The notes under the pieces are model-generated. The model saw only the letters and a program-made list of their open reading frames with translations. It ran no database searches and was not told where the DNA came from. A stretch of 64,000 nucleotides of DNA from Monosporascus cannonballus (taxonomy: Eukaryota; Ascomycota; Sordariomycetes; Xylariales): contig QJNS01000307.1 of NCBI GenBank assembly GCA_004154925.1, forward strand, positions 18,643 to 82,642, written 5' to 3'. The position numbers and the translations under genes are program-made. Positions 12,701 to 24,050 of this stretch are shown piece after piece. Within the stretch, counting starts at the first letter, position 1, and the number at the start of each line of letters is the position of its first letter.

Positions 12701-14080
12701 TTTATGTTTTATCCCTTTGGGTAATAAGGTTTTTGTCGTATCCTTATGTTTGCATTCGTCGTCATTTCCGATCAAATATTAAAATCTTAATTTTTCTTTT
12801 TTTGTCCGTTAATAAGGTATAAGGTGAACCTTATCTGGCCAGTCCCTTTATTAATCAAAACTCCGTACTAGCGTATTTATGGTAATCCTAAGATTATATC
12901 GTAATTTCCAAATAAAACAATATCGAAATTCATTATTTGGTATCGTTCTTAAATAAAAATCTCGAAATAATTAATTTTGCCCGTAATTTTCCCGTTATTG
13001 TAAACGAATTCCTAATTTTCGGCATTCGTAACTATATAAGGTTTTAACTTATATCTTTATAACAATTTGAACCCATTAATTATGTCTAGTGCAATATAAT
13101 TTCCGCCTAAAGTTCCGCAATCCATTATTATAATATACTAATACGTTTTAATTCGTATATCCAAAGTAATAAAGTTATTAACGGTTTTTATCGTTACGTT
13201 TAAAGCCCCTTTTGGGGATTCCTCCTAATTTCTTTAAGTTTCGTTATCTTACGGCTTTTTTATAAGTATTTTTTTCTTAATTTTTATTCGAATTTATTGA
13301 GCCTTACTTGTATTTTTTTATATAATGCGTTAAGCTGCTGTATTTATCGTTATTACCGGCATATTATTTTTCGAATTATATTAAATATTTTTAATTTTGT
13401 TATGAATCTTTTCCCTATTGGGTAAATTAGTTTTTTATGGTTTCGACCGTATCTTATTATACGTCGTATTAATTATCGTTCAAAAATTCGTTTATAAACC
13501 AACTTATTTTTTCTTTAATATGCTTTTTTTTCGTTAAAGTTTGTAATAATTTCTGATAATATTTTTCTATTATATACTAAATTAAATCCTTGTTTATTTA
13601 GTAATTATATTACTTACAATGATAAAAAAAAGTTTTTTTTGCGGGCATTGCTTTTTTTTGGGCCAACTTTCCGTTTCAGCCAATTAATAAATATCTTCTG
13701 GGGTTATGGATCGAAAACATCCATATTATTATTTATCGTCTTTATTATTTCCGGTTCAATTTAAAAATTTAAATGCCTTATAATATATGGGGATAATTCT
13801 TCCGTATGTATATTATTTCTATTTGTCGTAATTAAACGATTTTCGTTATCGGCAATATATAACGTACATTTTACCGTATCGATCAGGGGTTCCGGGACAA
13901 ATTTCCTTTATCTAATCCTAATATTCGCGTAATTATCCTCATAATTTTTCTTATTATATTCGTAATATTTATTACGTTAGTTTCCTATTTTCGCATATTC
14001 CTTATTGAATTTTTCGCTATAAGGGGCCTGATACGTACTTAAGTCGAATTATATTAATAGGTTTGTTTCCGTTTTTCTGA
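9763..14080 (-). pseudogene. pol of element A (protease-RT-RNase H-integrase-chromodomain), inactivated
   Basis: Minus-strand polyprotein remnant. Recognisable from N to C terminus are: RT catalytic box CYLDDIFIFS (YLDD at 12002-12013, intact); the RT/RNase H connection [13 protein letters not shown] (about 11735-11790); the RNase H start around 11520-11590; the integrase DGQTER-type motif, read as TDR*IKRTN (10478-10517); and the C-terminal chromodomain (9799-9879). Stops are mostly TAA/TAG at Gln or Trp codons, as expected from RIP. The final stop is at 9763-9765. The protease region, about 12900-13900, is not readable with confidence. The coding order confirms Ty3/Gypsy rather than Copia. 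Confidence 0.85.
9799..9879 (-). pseudogene. Chromodomain at the C terminus of element A integrase
   Basis: The minus strand reads NGFT*YLIKWEKYPDSENT, then *EPAKNL. This is the chromodomain core YLVKWxGYPxSENTWEP; the second Trp has become TAG. In chromoviruses this domain recognises methylated histone H3 and steers integration into heterochromatin. Confidence 0.85.
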
Positions 14081-14145
14081 TTTTCCCTAGATTATTTTTC
14101 GGGTACGGTTTTCTAATTATTTTAACGGGATTTTTTAAGTGCTTC

Positions 14146-14187
14146 GTATTACGTTACTTTATGCCATATCTTATTATAATTAAAATA
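14146..14187 (-). pseudogene. Gag zinc knuckle of element A with RIP-altered cysteines
   Basis: The 14-codon box reads Y-F-N-Y-N-K-I-W-H-K-V-T-*-Y, aligned with the CX2CX4HX4C knuckle of elements B and H. All three cysteines are now tyrosine (TGC/TGT to TAC/TAT) while the histidine remains. Confidence 0.75.
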
Positions 14188-14858
14188 TTTAGTCTGGTTC
14201 CAGTCCTTCTTATAAATAGCCCTTAATTCCATAGATTTTGGTTTTATGCCGTAAAAATGTTATTACGTCGAAAAATGCTGGTATTGGTCGTATATCTGGA
14301 TTTATTATTATTTTTTCTTTTGGTACTTTTAATACGTTAGGCGTATTGTCGATCGTCGATCTTAATTATTACCCGGATATAATCCGATAAATAATTAGGC
14401 CGATCGAATTTAAAAAATTCTTTTTATATTTTTATTCTTAATTTAACTTAAATATTAATTAATTTATTGTTTTATCTCAATTAAATAATGATCCTCTTTA
14501 TCATAATTATTAAATTTATATTTTGGCCTTTATTTTTTTCGTTTATGATTACGAAAGTTTTTATTAATATTTATTTAAATTGTTTATAATTGTTATATAT
14601 TCGTATTATTTCTGGGGGTTTTTTTTTGGATTAGTAAAGTAACGTATTTTCTTATAACGAATTCGAAATAAATAATCGCGTTTTACGGAAATTATTTAAT
14701 TATAAATTTAATTCGTATAATAAATGTAATTAATTAAATAGGAAAATACACGAAATATGCTTGGCATTAGATTAGGAACAATTATAGCTTAGTTAAGGTC
14801 CTGTCGAAAAATTCTAGCTTAAGGGATTTAAGGATTTTTCCCGATTCCTTGGTAAAAT

Positions 14859-15068
14859 TTAATTAAATAACCTGGCTTGCTCGAAAGGGTTTTCCGGTTT
14901 CGGGAACCTTTTTTTTCCCTTAAGCTTCTTATGGGCGGCTTGGAAAGACGTCGTAAGGTTATTATTGTTTTTCTTAAGCTGAAAAATACGTTTATTTATA
15001 ATATCTAGGCGTCGAAAACCTTTTTCGCAAAAAAGGCGAAGCTGCTCTGTTTTCTCCTCGGATTCCAT
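14859..15068 (-). pseudogene. Gag N-terminus of element A
   Basis: A 69-codon open fragment starting MESEEKTEQLRLF. It is strongly charged and probably coiled-coil (heptad-like RRLDIINKRIFQLKKN), then basic (HKKLKGKKRFPKPEN). The same start and organisation occur in B (start codon 35889-35891), and diverged versions exist in C and L, so this is a genuine gag start and not a chance frame. The frame is interrupted by TAA after RLFN; the rest of gag continues leftwards in pieces to the zinc knuckle near 14150. Confidence 0.75.
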
Positions 15069-15188
15069 TCCGGTATCCGGATTTTTAAGGATCTGATAAG
15101 TACATTATTCGGGCTATTTGTTAGTAAATATAGTATCGGCGATAGTGCTTAAAGTCTGGCGGTATTATTAAACAAAAAACTTATAATG

Positions 15189-15205
15189 TATAACGGCTAA
15201 AGTTA
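15189..15205 (-). repeat. Truncated 5' LTR of element A
   Basis: TATAACGGCTAA matches the terminal bases of the family LTR and is preceded by the conserved leader, but similarity ends after about 16 bases. The remainder of the LTR has been lost or replaced. Confidence 0.6.
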
Positions 15206-15315
15206 TTTAAGGTTTTTATATTTAGGATAAAGATATTTAGAAAAAGGAAATAATGTTATAAGAATAACGGTTTTTATTTCGCGGAAACTATTTTTAAGAT
15301 TTAACGCTAGTTTGT

Positions 15316-15470
15316 TACGGTTAAACCCCGGATTAAAAAATTTAATATTAATGCAATTTACCTAATTCAAGTAATTTAAATATTTTGGTATTAAATTTTA
15401 TAAATTACCTAAATTTACGATATATTCATATAAAGAAAATAAGATATATATAATAAATTATTTTCTAATA
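15316..15470. repeat. LTR-like repeat, third copy
   Basis: Begins TGTTACGGTTAAACC and is similar over about 120 bases to 8665-8765, and in its later part to 8540-8625. Together with those copies it brackets element A. Confidence 0.45.
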
Positions 15471-16187
15471 TAAATAACTATTTACTTACTTTAATTTTTA
15501 CGTATTTATGTAAGGTTTTAATGAAATGTATCGTTTTTGAATTAATGAAAAAATCCTTAACTTTTTTTCAACACAAAAACTTATAAATTATTTTTCAACT
15601 TATTATGTAGAAATTTAAAAATTTTTTCGGATGTTACTCCTATCTCTAGGTAGATATATAATAGGTTCGATATAATAATTAACTGATCTTATATATAAAG
15701 AGTTATTTGCTTATTTTTAATTGTAATAATTCATTTAAACGTTTAATTAAAGATATCGTTTTCAAAATAAAAAAGTTCGTAAAAGCTTTTAATAAATATA
15801 TTTATAAATTAATTTACGCGTTATTTCTACGTATAAATTAAATACCTTTTTTTGAATATTAGCTATATTTTAATAATTCCGTAATTTACAACATACGTAC
15901 AAATTTCTATGTAATTAATTATAAATTTTACCAAAATTAGGAAAAATGTTATTATAAGACGATATTTACATGATAAATAACTTATTTCATTTTCATAATT
16001 ATGTGACAAAAGACTTTGAAATTAAATTAAATATAAGATATATTTAGATGTGATCCATATTTTCGAAATTGAGACCTAAGTAAATAGAAATTAGTAGATA
16101 ATATAATTTGCACGATAGATATTTTACTTAATATTTTGGAATACGATAACTGATTTATGGTTTTTATGGTTAAGATAGATTGTACCT
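15471..16187. other. AT-rich DNA without gene
   Basis: Nothing coding can be read on either strand. It may belong to the plus-strand element I that follows, but no motif proves it. Confidence 0.35.
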
Positions 16188-16322
16188 CAGTCCTATAAAG
16201 TCTCACTCTAAAGCCGAATGCGTAGTTGCTGACAAGCTTCGACCATGATGAACTTTATGCTCGCTGGCGACGGTTCGGCAGGGTCGAGAGGTTAAGGTTT
16301 GCGCGGCAAACCTTCAGGATAA
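16188..16322. other. GC-richer island with perfect hairpin
   Basis: About 135 bases far richer in G and C than the surroundings, with abundant CA and TG dinucleotides, so this stretch has largely escaped RIP. It contains a perfect 9-bp stem with a 3-base loop: AAGGTTTGC (16294-16302), loop GCG, GCAAACCTT (16306-16314). It matches neither a 5S rRNA nor a tRNA that I can recognise. It may be a preserved part of an LTR or a short unique sequence. Confidence 0.4.
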
Positions 16323-16484
16323 ATCTTGAACGTAATTATTAGGCTAAATAATATACATTTTCCTCTTAAAGAGTTTTCTGATTAATTAATAATATAGTAT
16401 TTTTTATTATTCAAATTGAAAAAGGCTATTTAAAAATAATTGATGTTCATGAAAAATATTATCAAAGTTTGAAGGGTTAACGTT

Positions 16485-16560
16485 AAAGAAAAAAAAGAAA
16501 AAAAGAAAAAAGTATAGAATTAAATAAAAAGAGAAAAGAGAGATTAAATACATAACAAGA
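16485..16560 (+). repeat. Purine-rich (GA) low-complexity tract
   Basis: About 75 bases of almost uninterrupted A and G (runs of AAAAAAGAAAAAAAG followed by AAAAGAGAAAAGAGAG). No coding meaning is apparent. It could be a remnant polypurine tract but has no LTR beside it. Confidence 0.4.
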
Positions 16561-17769
16561 CATTATATATTTTAATAATAAAGATAAGAGCTTTAAAAAG
16601 GAACGTTAAGTTTTGTTAATAACGATCAACTTCAATTTTATTATTATTTAATACAAAATAATTATGAGAAAATACGGTGGTAGTTTCTAGTTGTTATCAA
16701 ATATTAAACGTTGATAGTGATAAATTATTTCCTTTTAATCTTATAATAAATTTACGCACGTCAAAGCCTTTTTGGTTAAAGTTAGGTTTTATCTTAAGTT
16801 TTATAAACGTTTTTCAACGGAAAGGTATTAAAAGATAATAATTGTTTTGTGGTTATTTATAAGAAAAGCATTTTAGTAATTCCAACTTATTATAAAGAAT
16901 TATTTAGAAAATTAATTTAACGACTGTTCAAATTAAGCTAATTATATTTTTAACAAACATAGCTATTTAAAACTAAAAATGCGGGCATTATTTGAGAATT
17001 TAAACAGACAATAATATAAGGTCAAATAACTTTAACTTTTCCGTTAAATTAAATTACTATCCGAACATATAAAGTTTAAATATCCAACGGCAATTTCTAA
17101 TTTGTTAAAAAATATTTTATTTTATTTTTATTATAAGGACTTAAAATTTTAAGAGAAAAATAAGTGACGTATAGAACATAAAGCTGCATTTTTTGCGGTA
17201 TATATCGACAAAGCAAATATTATCGCTAAATATATCTTTAATCAGTATATCGAAAAAATTAATAAACACAACGATAATATAATCTCTAGTAACCAAATTT
17301 AAAAGAATAAAAGTATAGCATTAAAAAAAATACCGGTTTCAAAAACCCTTTAAAAATAAGTTTAATATAAAAAATTTAAACTATAGCCAAAAAGGTTAAT
17401 TTAAAAATAATACGGGGTTTTTTATTAAAAGAGATTTAATAAAAAAGATATTTTTAAATTTCAGAAAAAAGTTAAAGCAATTTAATACGCAACAAATAAT
17501 GTAGCAGAAAATGAAAAAAGATATTAAATCCATGAATTTTTAGTTATAATTTAATAGTTATATAATCATTAAGATTTAACACAGTATTTTAAGATACGAA
17601 AATCATTTTATTTGTTAAGATTTTATACTTAGTGTAAATATTATTTAAGATAACCTGTTTTTTTAAGTAATTATAAGGTTAAAATGCTTTTATTATTTTG
17701 ATATATAAAAATACGAGATAAATAATGAATACGATCTATTCCGAATAGAAACTAATAATTATAAATAGT

Positions 17770-17945
17770 TATTTATTATTACGCTCTCTCTGTCTTAGGA
17801 GATAGCTCCTTCTCGTTCTTTCTTCCGTTGAAACACGACGTCTCATGACGTTCTATAACGTCTCTAGGCAGAAGACCAGGACAATATATAAATAGACAGA
17901 CTTAGACTTCCAGAGATTATTGCTTTTGGAAGATCATGAATAGAT
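17770..17945 (+). promoter_or_regulatory. GC-richer island with TATA-like box
   Basis: A less mutated patch containing pyrimidine runs (CTCTCTCTGTCTTAGG), a repeated GACGT motif and ATATATAAATAGACAGAC. The layout resembles the promoter/R region of a fungal LTR. A similar ATATATAAATA box is seen near 29346. No matching second LTR was found, so the assignment is tentative. Confidence 0.3.
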
Positions 17946-18989
17946 TAGGATTTGCTCTGACATTTATAAAGTTTGATGAAATTTTGAAATAGATAATATG
18001 TTTTTAAAAAATTTAACGGACTCTTATAATTTACTGAACTTTTCAGTGTATTATGCTAAGGATTATTCGGGTTATCGACGCGCTAAGAAAAATAATAATT
18101 TTATAGACTGCATAAAATAAGAAAATATTTACGAAACAAGATACCGAATGCCGATAAATACATATTTCTCGATAACGAAAATAGTTTGAATTCTATTATT
18201 TACATGTTGAATTAAAGTCGAATTGAAAACCTATATCGTAATAATATTTCTGTTAATTCCCGATATTTTGGCATTTAATAAGAGTTTTTAAACATAAAAA
18301 TATATTTCTTCGAAAGTTGATATTTTTAACATTATATCTCAGAAGATTCAAAATTAAAAGTTATACTAAAAAAAGATTATTATTTTCGAACATTAATTAA
18401 GTAAGAACAAATAATATTAACACATAGATAATTATTATATTAAGCATGCTATTAAAAAGGCTCGAAATAAAAACTTTTTTTTCTAAAAAATATTACGTTA
18501 TTTAAAAAAAACTCTAAAAGCCATCGAAATTAAAATATAGAAAGGTTTGCCGTTATAAAACTTTATGTAAAACGAAAAAAATACGTAATTAAATTTAGAC
18601 CAATGCTGATATAAAAAAACATTTGAAATTATAACAGATTTACAGACAAAAAGCAATTTTAATTTTTGTAAATAATAACAAATTATTCAAGTTTTTGAGA
18701 AAATATTTAAAATTATATAAATAATTTTACCGTAGACGGAAGTGTATTTCAGTACGAAAAGAAACAAATATTCTAAAAAACTAAAGAGTTTCTTATTTAA
18801 ATATAAAACCAATTAAAGTAAATTTCGCTAAATCGATCGGATATTTTAAATGAGGATATTATTTTAGGAATACTTCAAATTTGTTTTAGTAAGTTAAGGG
18901 TTAATTGGGAAATTTAAATTTCCAAAGTAATAAAATAATACCTGAAAGAAATTATGGGAAATTTTATTAGATAATTAAAGAAGTATAAA

Positions 18990-20010
18990 TTTTGCATCAG
19001 ATTATTGTAAACCTCCTGACTACCGCAAATTCAAACAGTGTTTAAACATAAAATTATAAATTACTAATTGACCAAATATCGCGTTTATTAACGAATAATT
19101 AATTAAGAATACTTAAATAACATTGACACAAACAAAGAATACTTTTTAACTTTTATAAATACCTTAAAACCATTAATACAACAAAATAATTTACCGTATT
19201 CATTTTTAAAGGTGGTTATTTCCGTATTTAAAACACTCATGAAACTAAAAAGCTGTATTTAAAACAATATATAAACATTACGAATATCGTATTCTACCTA
19301 TGGGCTTATCTAATACCCCGGTAAATGTTTGGCGATTAGTTATAATTATCTTTAAAAGTTTGAGATACTTTTATATTCGTATATTTTAGCAATGTACTTA
19401 TTTTCTCGAAAACTATAAAAGTATGAAAAGGGGTTATTTAAATATTCAAAACACTTTACGATAAAAATCTCAGAATTGACATAATAAAAACATTTAGCAT
19501 ATCTAGATATTCAACATCCTAATACATAATTCTATTTTCCGCTAAATATAAATTCTAAGTTGTAAATTACAAATAGTTAAAAATAAATTTATTCTTAAAA
19601 AAGGCGGAAGTTCCGGATATGCAACAGATTTTATAATTTATTAATTACGAACGTAATTTAGTAGAAGGCTATAAAAACATAACTAAGTTATTAACAAAAT
19701 TTACATCTAAGAAAAATATAAGAATTTTTAAACGTTCGATTTTTCCAAAAAAAAAACAAAAAACTTTTCAGTAACTCAAAACTAAAATTACTAAAATATT
19801 AATAATAAGATTACCTAATGCCGATAAAGAAAACGTTTGAAAACCGACATTTCGGATTACGCCTCAGACGTTATCCTAAAATAATTACAAGAAAATTTTC
19901 TAAAAAAAAGGGATTTAGTAACGTAATATTTAAAAGTATTACGAAATACAAATTTTAAATAAGAATTTACGACAAAATTCTACTGGTAATTAATAATACT
20001 TTTTAACAAA
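18990..20010 (+). pseudogene. RT/RNase H of an old plus-strand Gypsy element (element I)
   Basis: The plus-strand translation gives a DYRKF block near 19020 and HYEYRILPMGLSNTP near 19270, the classic Gypsy block before the catalytic box. The box itself reads FVYFSNVLIFSKT, with YFSN at 19382-19393 where YLDD is expected. Further on, KTDISDYASDVIL (about 19843-19885) is the start of RNase H, followed by YLKVLRNTNFK. Stops and frameshifts are dense. The element differs from both the A/B family and E. Its gag and integrase presumably lie at about 17900-18990 and 20000-21600 but are unreadable, and its LTRs were not identified. Confidence 0.75.
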
Positions 20011-21850
20011 TTTCACGAAGTTAAAAAGCTGCTTAATATTTATTTTATTATATATATTTTACCTGGTTCATAAAGGCAGCAAATCAAACATAAAAATATA
20101 AACCTTAAATGATTTATTGGTTAAATTTTGATTTTAAGATATATTGACTTAAAAATTTATAAAATATTTAAATATATATTTTTATTTGTATAACGGCTTA
20201 TAATATTATGGTTGCTAAAGAATAAATAAAATGTTATAATTTAACGAGAATAATATCTTACAGTTATGTAAAAGCCTGAAAAAACTAACTTTCGATTTTT
20301 TAGTAGAATTTCAAAATTTATGCAACGAAAAGAAATTGGAAAAAATATAAATAATTTTAAAATCCTGAACATTGATTATTATGCTATAGAGGCATTCGCG
20401 GCATTTAAAATTAAAAAGAATATATTAAAGAATTCATAAAAACCCCTATAGCTATTTAGAAATTATTAGAAATCGTAATGTCGGTAATATTACTAAAATA
20501 TGTTATTATAAACCATAAAATTTGTTTTAATTTATAGATAGTTTTGGTAAAATATAAAATATTATAATATAGGATTTTATTATTAGGTTCTTTTTATTTG
20601 AAATTTTCCTTACCAAAATTAAACGTCATGAAATATAAGTAATTATAGAAAGACTTGTTAACCATAAGCATTTTTTGCTATTTAAAAATATTTAGTTTGG
20701 ATATTTTAATTACGTATAATTTTGATAAATATAAATTATTTTAAAACAAGCTATTTTCAATAAAAATATTTTTTTTACATTTGAATTTAGGATTAAGTTT
20801 TTTGACCAGATTGGCATTAAACTTAAGTTTTTAATAACATTTTAATTTTAAACGAACACCTAAAGAAAACAAGTAAATTAAGCTCAAATATAATATGTTA
20901 AAAATTATATTCATTACTAACAGAATAAATACATAAATCTTTTGTTACTATTATTAATAATTTATAATACGTTAATTCAGAAGAATATAGGCATATTTCT
21001 ATATATAACGATATATGGACGCAATATTTAAACCCGGCAACTGGCTTCCAATAATATTACTGCGGTATTAATAGCAGAAATATTAGTAATAAATATAGAA
21101 ATAATTCCAACCCATTTTTATATTAAATTACGATTTTTCGACACAAAATAATTTAATGTTATAATAAATAATAAAAATTTATATTTATAAAATAAAATTA
21201 ACTTATCATACTAAAAACTCAACCTAACGTTTAATGTTTTATAAATTAAAACTATAATGCTTTATAGTAAATTAAGTTTTAGGAAATTTAGTCAGATCAA
21301 ATTTAATAAAGTTAGTTTCAAAGTTAATTGCTAATTATTATTATATGAAATCATGAAAATACACCGTATATTCTACATTTTTTGGCTCAAATTATTATTC
21401 AAAAACGTCTATTTAAAAGTAAACCTACATTTTTCTGAAAAAAATTATGAATCTTAAAAAATTAAAATATTAAATCAGTAAAGGTAAAATTAAATATTTC
21501 ATTTTAAAATATTACTTATACCAAGAGAATATTTAAAAGCTATTTAAATATTTTACAAATACGGAAAACCTAATTAAAACGTTTTACCGCCAAAATCCTG
21601 ACCGACCGTTTCTAGTACAGCTAAGGTCGCGAGCGATAACGGTTCAAATTCTAAATCTAACCTTACATTATTTTATCGAACAGGTAAAGGCTTTCGTTAT
21701 AACACTTATTTCAATAGCAAGTTGTGCATATTTAGCTTTTACTCTACATCATTTTTCTAACTGGTTTTATTTTTGAAGTTAATTATATTTATATCTGGTT
21801 TTAAATTATCGTAAGAATTTTTACCAAAATATTTTATTATAATTAAAGGC
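20010..21850. other. Degraded remainder of element I and AT-rich DNA
   Basis: No protein motif can be read with confidence. At 21590-21650 a short GC-richer piece (CGAGCGATAACGG) stands out and may be a less mutated end of the element. Integrase would be expected here by position only. Confidence 0.3.
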
Positions 21851-21854
21851 ATTT

Positions 21855-22246
21855 TGTAACGGCTAGGCGGTTTAACCAATTATTAAACCTAAGTCGTAGA
21901 GGTTTATATTAACAGGAATATCATAAAAATCTAAACAATAAATACCGTAACTAGTAACGTCTAGTAATACTAAAAATATCTTATGTAACGAAATTATATT
22001 TATTATAAATTATTATTATTTAAATTATGAAAATAACTAACGTATATGTTTTAATTTTGCGTTATAAACTTACTACCAGTAAGTTCGTAATTTAACCTAT
22101 TGACTTATTATTAATAAATTGGTAATCCGGCTTATTAGCTTATTATAAATAAATTAATAATCCGTTTCGTAACTTAACCCACTTAATTTCCTCAGTTATT
22201 CTTATTATAACGGTTTCTGGGGGCCGTAATTTGTCAAAACGTAAAA
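21855..22246 (-). repeat. Element F 3' LTR
   Basis: Begins TGTAACGGCTAGGCGG and ends AACGTAAAA, followed by the conserved CGATTTTCC that also follows the LTRs of A and B. It contains degraded tandem hairpin units like those of A (CTTACTACCAGTAAG and two further eroded copies). Confidence 0.8.
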
Positions 22247-22311
22247 CGATTTTCCTTCCAAAAATCTTGCCCTCAAAATTTCTTTTTCCGATAAATCCTC
22301 CGCCTCCTTAA

Positions 22312-22876
22312 CTATATCTGGTCGCATCTCTAAACGTCGCTCCCGTAAAACCGAACAACGTTATACTCTAATCAACTTAATTAAAATACAAGATTTGGAA
22401 ATTATGCCGTATTTTTTATTTCTTTGAAAACTTTACTTATTAAATAATAAAAAAGGGTTTTCGTTATCAAAAGTATATATATTACGGCCGGTTATATGAT
22501 AAAATAAGTATTCCTGTTTCTATAATTAATTATTATATTATTAAAGCTTATCGTTTGAAAAAAAAATTAGCTGCCGAAAAAGCTTTAATTGATTTTCGTA
22601 CCCGGCTATCCCATATTTATCGTTAACGGCAACAACACCAAAATACAGGATACAAAACTTATTAATTACGTTTTCTAGTTTTTAACCAAATTTAATAATC
22701 TTAAACGCCGCAAAATAAAAATAATCATAAAGGTTTCGGCCTTTAGAAATATACACGTTATTAACTGGAATTCCGTTAATCCGCAAACGCCGCCCTTATA
22801 AAACGTTAACTAAAACGCCATTCTGGGTTCTCTCGTTATTAATAAAAGTTCTTTAACAGGCACTAAGCATTTATAA
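22312..22876 (+). pseudogene. Antisense zinc-cluster ORF of element F (broken)
   Basis: Equivalent of the frames at 9227-9797 and 29924-30556. The start ATG has become ATA (followed by SGRISKRRSRKTEQRYTL, aligned with A and B). The six cluster positions keep the spacing CX2CX6CX8CX2CX6C, allowing for two bases lost in a T-run between the first two, but all six codons now read TAT (Tyr) instead of TGT. The frame ends near TAA 22874-22876, next to the chromodomain of pol. The basic N-terminal arm before the cluster is better preserved here than in B. No function is proven; by spacing a Zn2Cys6-like nucleic-acid-binding module is inferred. Confidence 0.65.
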
Positions 22877-24050
22877 GATTTTTTACGGATTTTAAAATAT
22901 TTTCGGAATCAGCATAATTCTTTTATTTAATTAAGTACTAAGTAAATCCGCATTCCTTCCGTATGCTAAGAATCCTTTCCATTTCGTACGTAATTTGGTC
23001 TTTTACTTCCATATTATCTTATTCCATTCGGACCTTAATAATATCCGTTATTAGCTTAAACAAAAAAAATATAAACAACGGAATAGAATTTAACATTTAA
23101 TAAAAGCTTTAGTTAATAATTATTTTCCGAATTCTTTTGTGCGATTTTAAACAAACCAGTATATTTAAAACCGAAATTTTTACTAAGTTTTTTTATTTAA
23201 ATATTTTTTGTGACGAAATAAGCCATTTTTCCCTTTTGGAAAATTAATCCCTTTACCTTTTTCTGGTTACAATATTTGGTTATTTAATTACTTACGTATT
23301 CTATTTTTATTTTTATTTTTTAATATAAATATTTAAATTATTTCACCGTAAATCTAGTTTTATTATTAATAAATCCGCTATATATGCTTTGGCGAATATC
23401 CAATGTAAACTCTAAATTTGTATATATTAAAATTGTTTTAATATTTCTATAGTCACTGACATTACGAATTACTTAAACAATAAGTAAAATTTAACCTAAT
23501 TATTTTATTCGTAATTAGTATAATATTTTAAATACGTTTTTAATATCTAATTTAATTATTTCGTTTATTTATATTTTAAACGTATTTAACAACTTAGAGT
23601 TTAAACCGATTTAAAAAATAAAAATTTCTTAAAACTTTAAAATAAACGCCATTCCTTAATATGAAATAATTTCGTATAACAATCCGCATATATTAAAACC
23701 ATTTTTAAAACATATTATTTATTCGATATTAATATTCTTCTAATAAGGTCAAAATAAAGAAATTTGGTAAATCTGTCAACGATTATAAAAATATTATTCC
23801 AATAAATTTTTATTACTAGGTTTTCGAATAAAATAAATTTATTTATAAAATCCATAATAATTATATCCTATAATCTTTTTAAAGCTGGTGATAAATATAG
23901 CCTTTCGTAAAGCTTATATCCGTATATTTTGATCTCATTCCAAAAATTAAATTATTGTAAAATGTGGTTATTAAAATTTAAATCTAAATTGTAAACCCCT
24001 ATCCGAAATTGTTTTAACTAATAGGATTTATTCGCCAAAAATAATGGTCT
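22875..24050 (-). pseudogene. Integrase C-terminal part and chromodomain of element F
   Basis: The minus strand reads GFT*YLIK*KNYADSEN at 22875-22953, the chromodomain, with its first tryptophan turned into a stop. Upstream (23000-24050) the nucleotide sequence follows element A's integrase-coding region, including the stretch of A at 9990-10900, but with more stops and small indels. Confidence 0.7.

Larger units (their letters stand above)
8802..15205 (-). mobile_element. Chromodomain Ty3/Gypsy retrotransposon, element A
   Basis: A nearly complete minus-strand element of the same family as B. It has a 354-bp 3' LTR on the left (8802-9155), a purine-rich tract, the antisense zinc-cluster frame, pol ending in a chromodomain, gag, and a stub of the 5' LTR on the right. 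The right LTR can be followed only from 15189 (TATAACGGCTAA) for about 16 bases before similarity stops, so that LTR is truncated. Damage is moderate: the RT catalytic box is still YLDD, but stops are frequent. Confidence 0.85.
21855..24050 (-). mobile_element. Truncated chromodomain Gypsy element F (3' portion)
   Basis: The same family as A and B, in the same orientation. A 392-bp 3' LTR is followed by the polypurine tract, the antisense zinc-cluster frame, the chromodomain and integrase-coding sequence. Similarity to element A fades at about 24000-24050, within integrase; RT, gag and the 5' LTR are missing. It is more damaged than A and B. Confidence 0.8.

Noticed and set aside
16188..16322. 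5S rRNA or tRNA gene in the GC island
   Set aside because: No internal control region or cloverleaf with a GTTCRA T-arm could be fitted; the hairpin alone is not enough.
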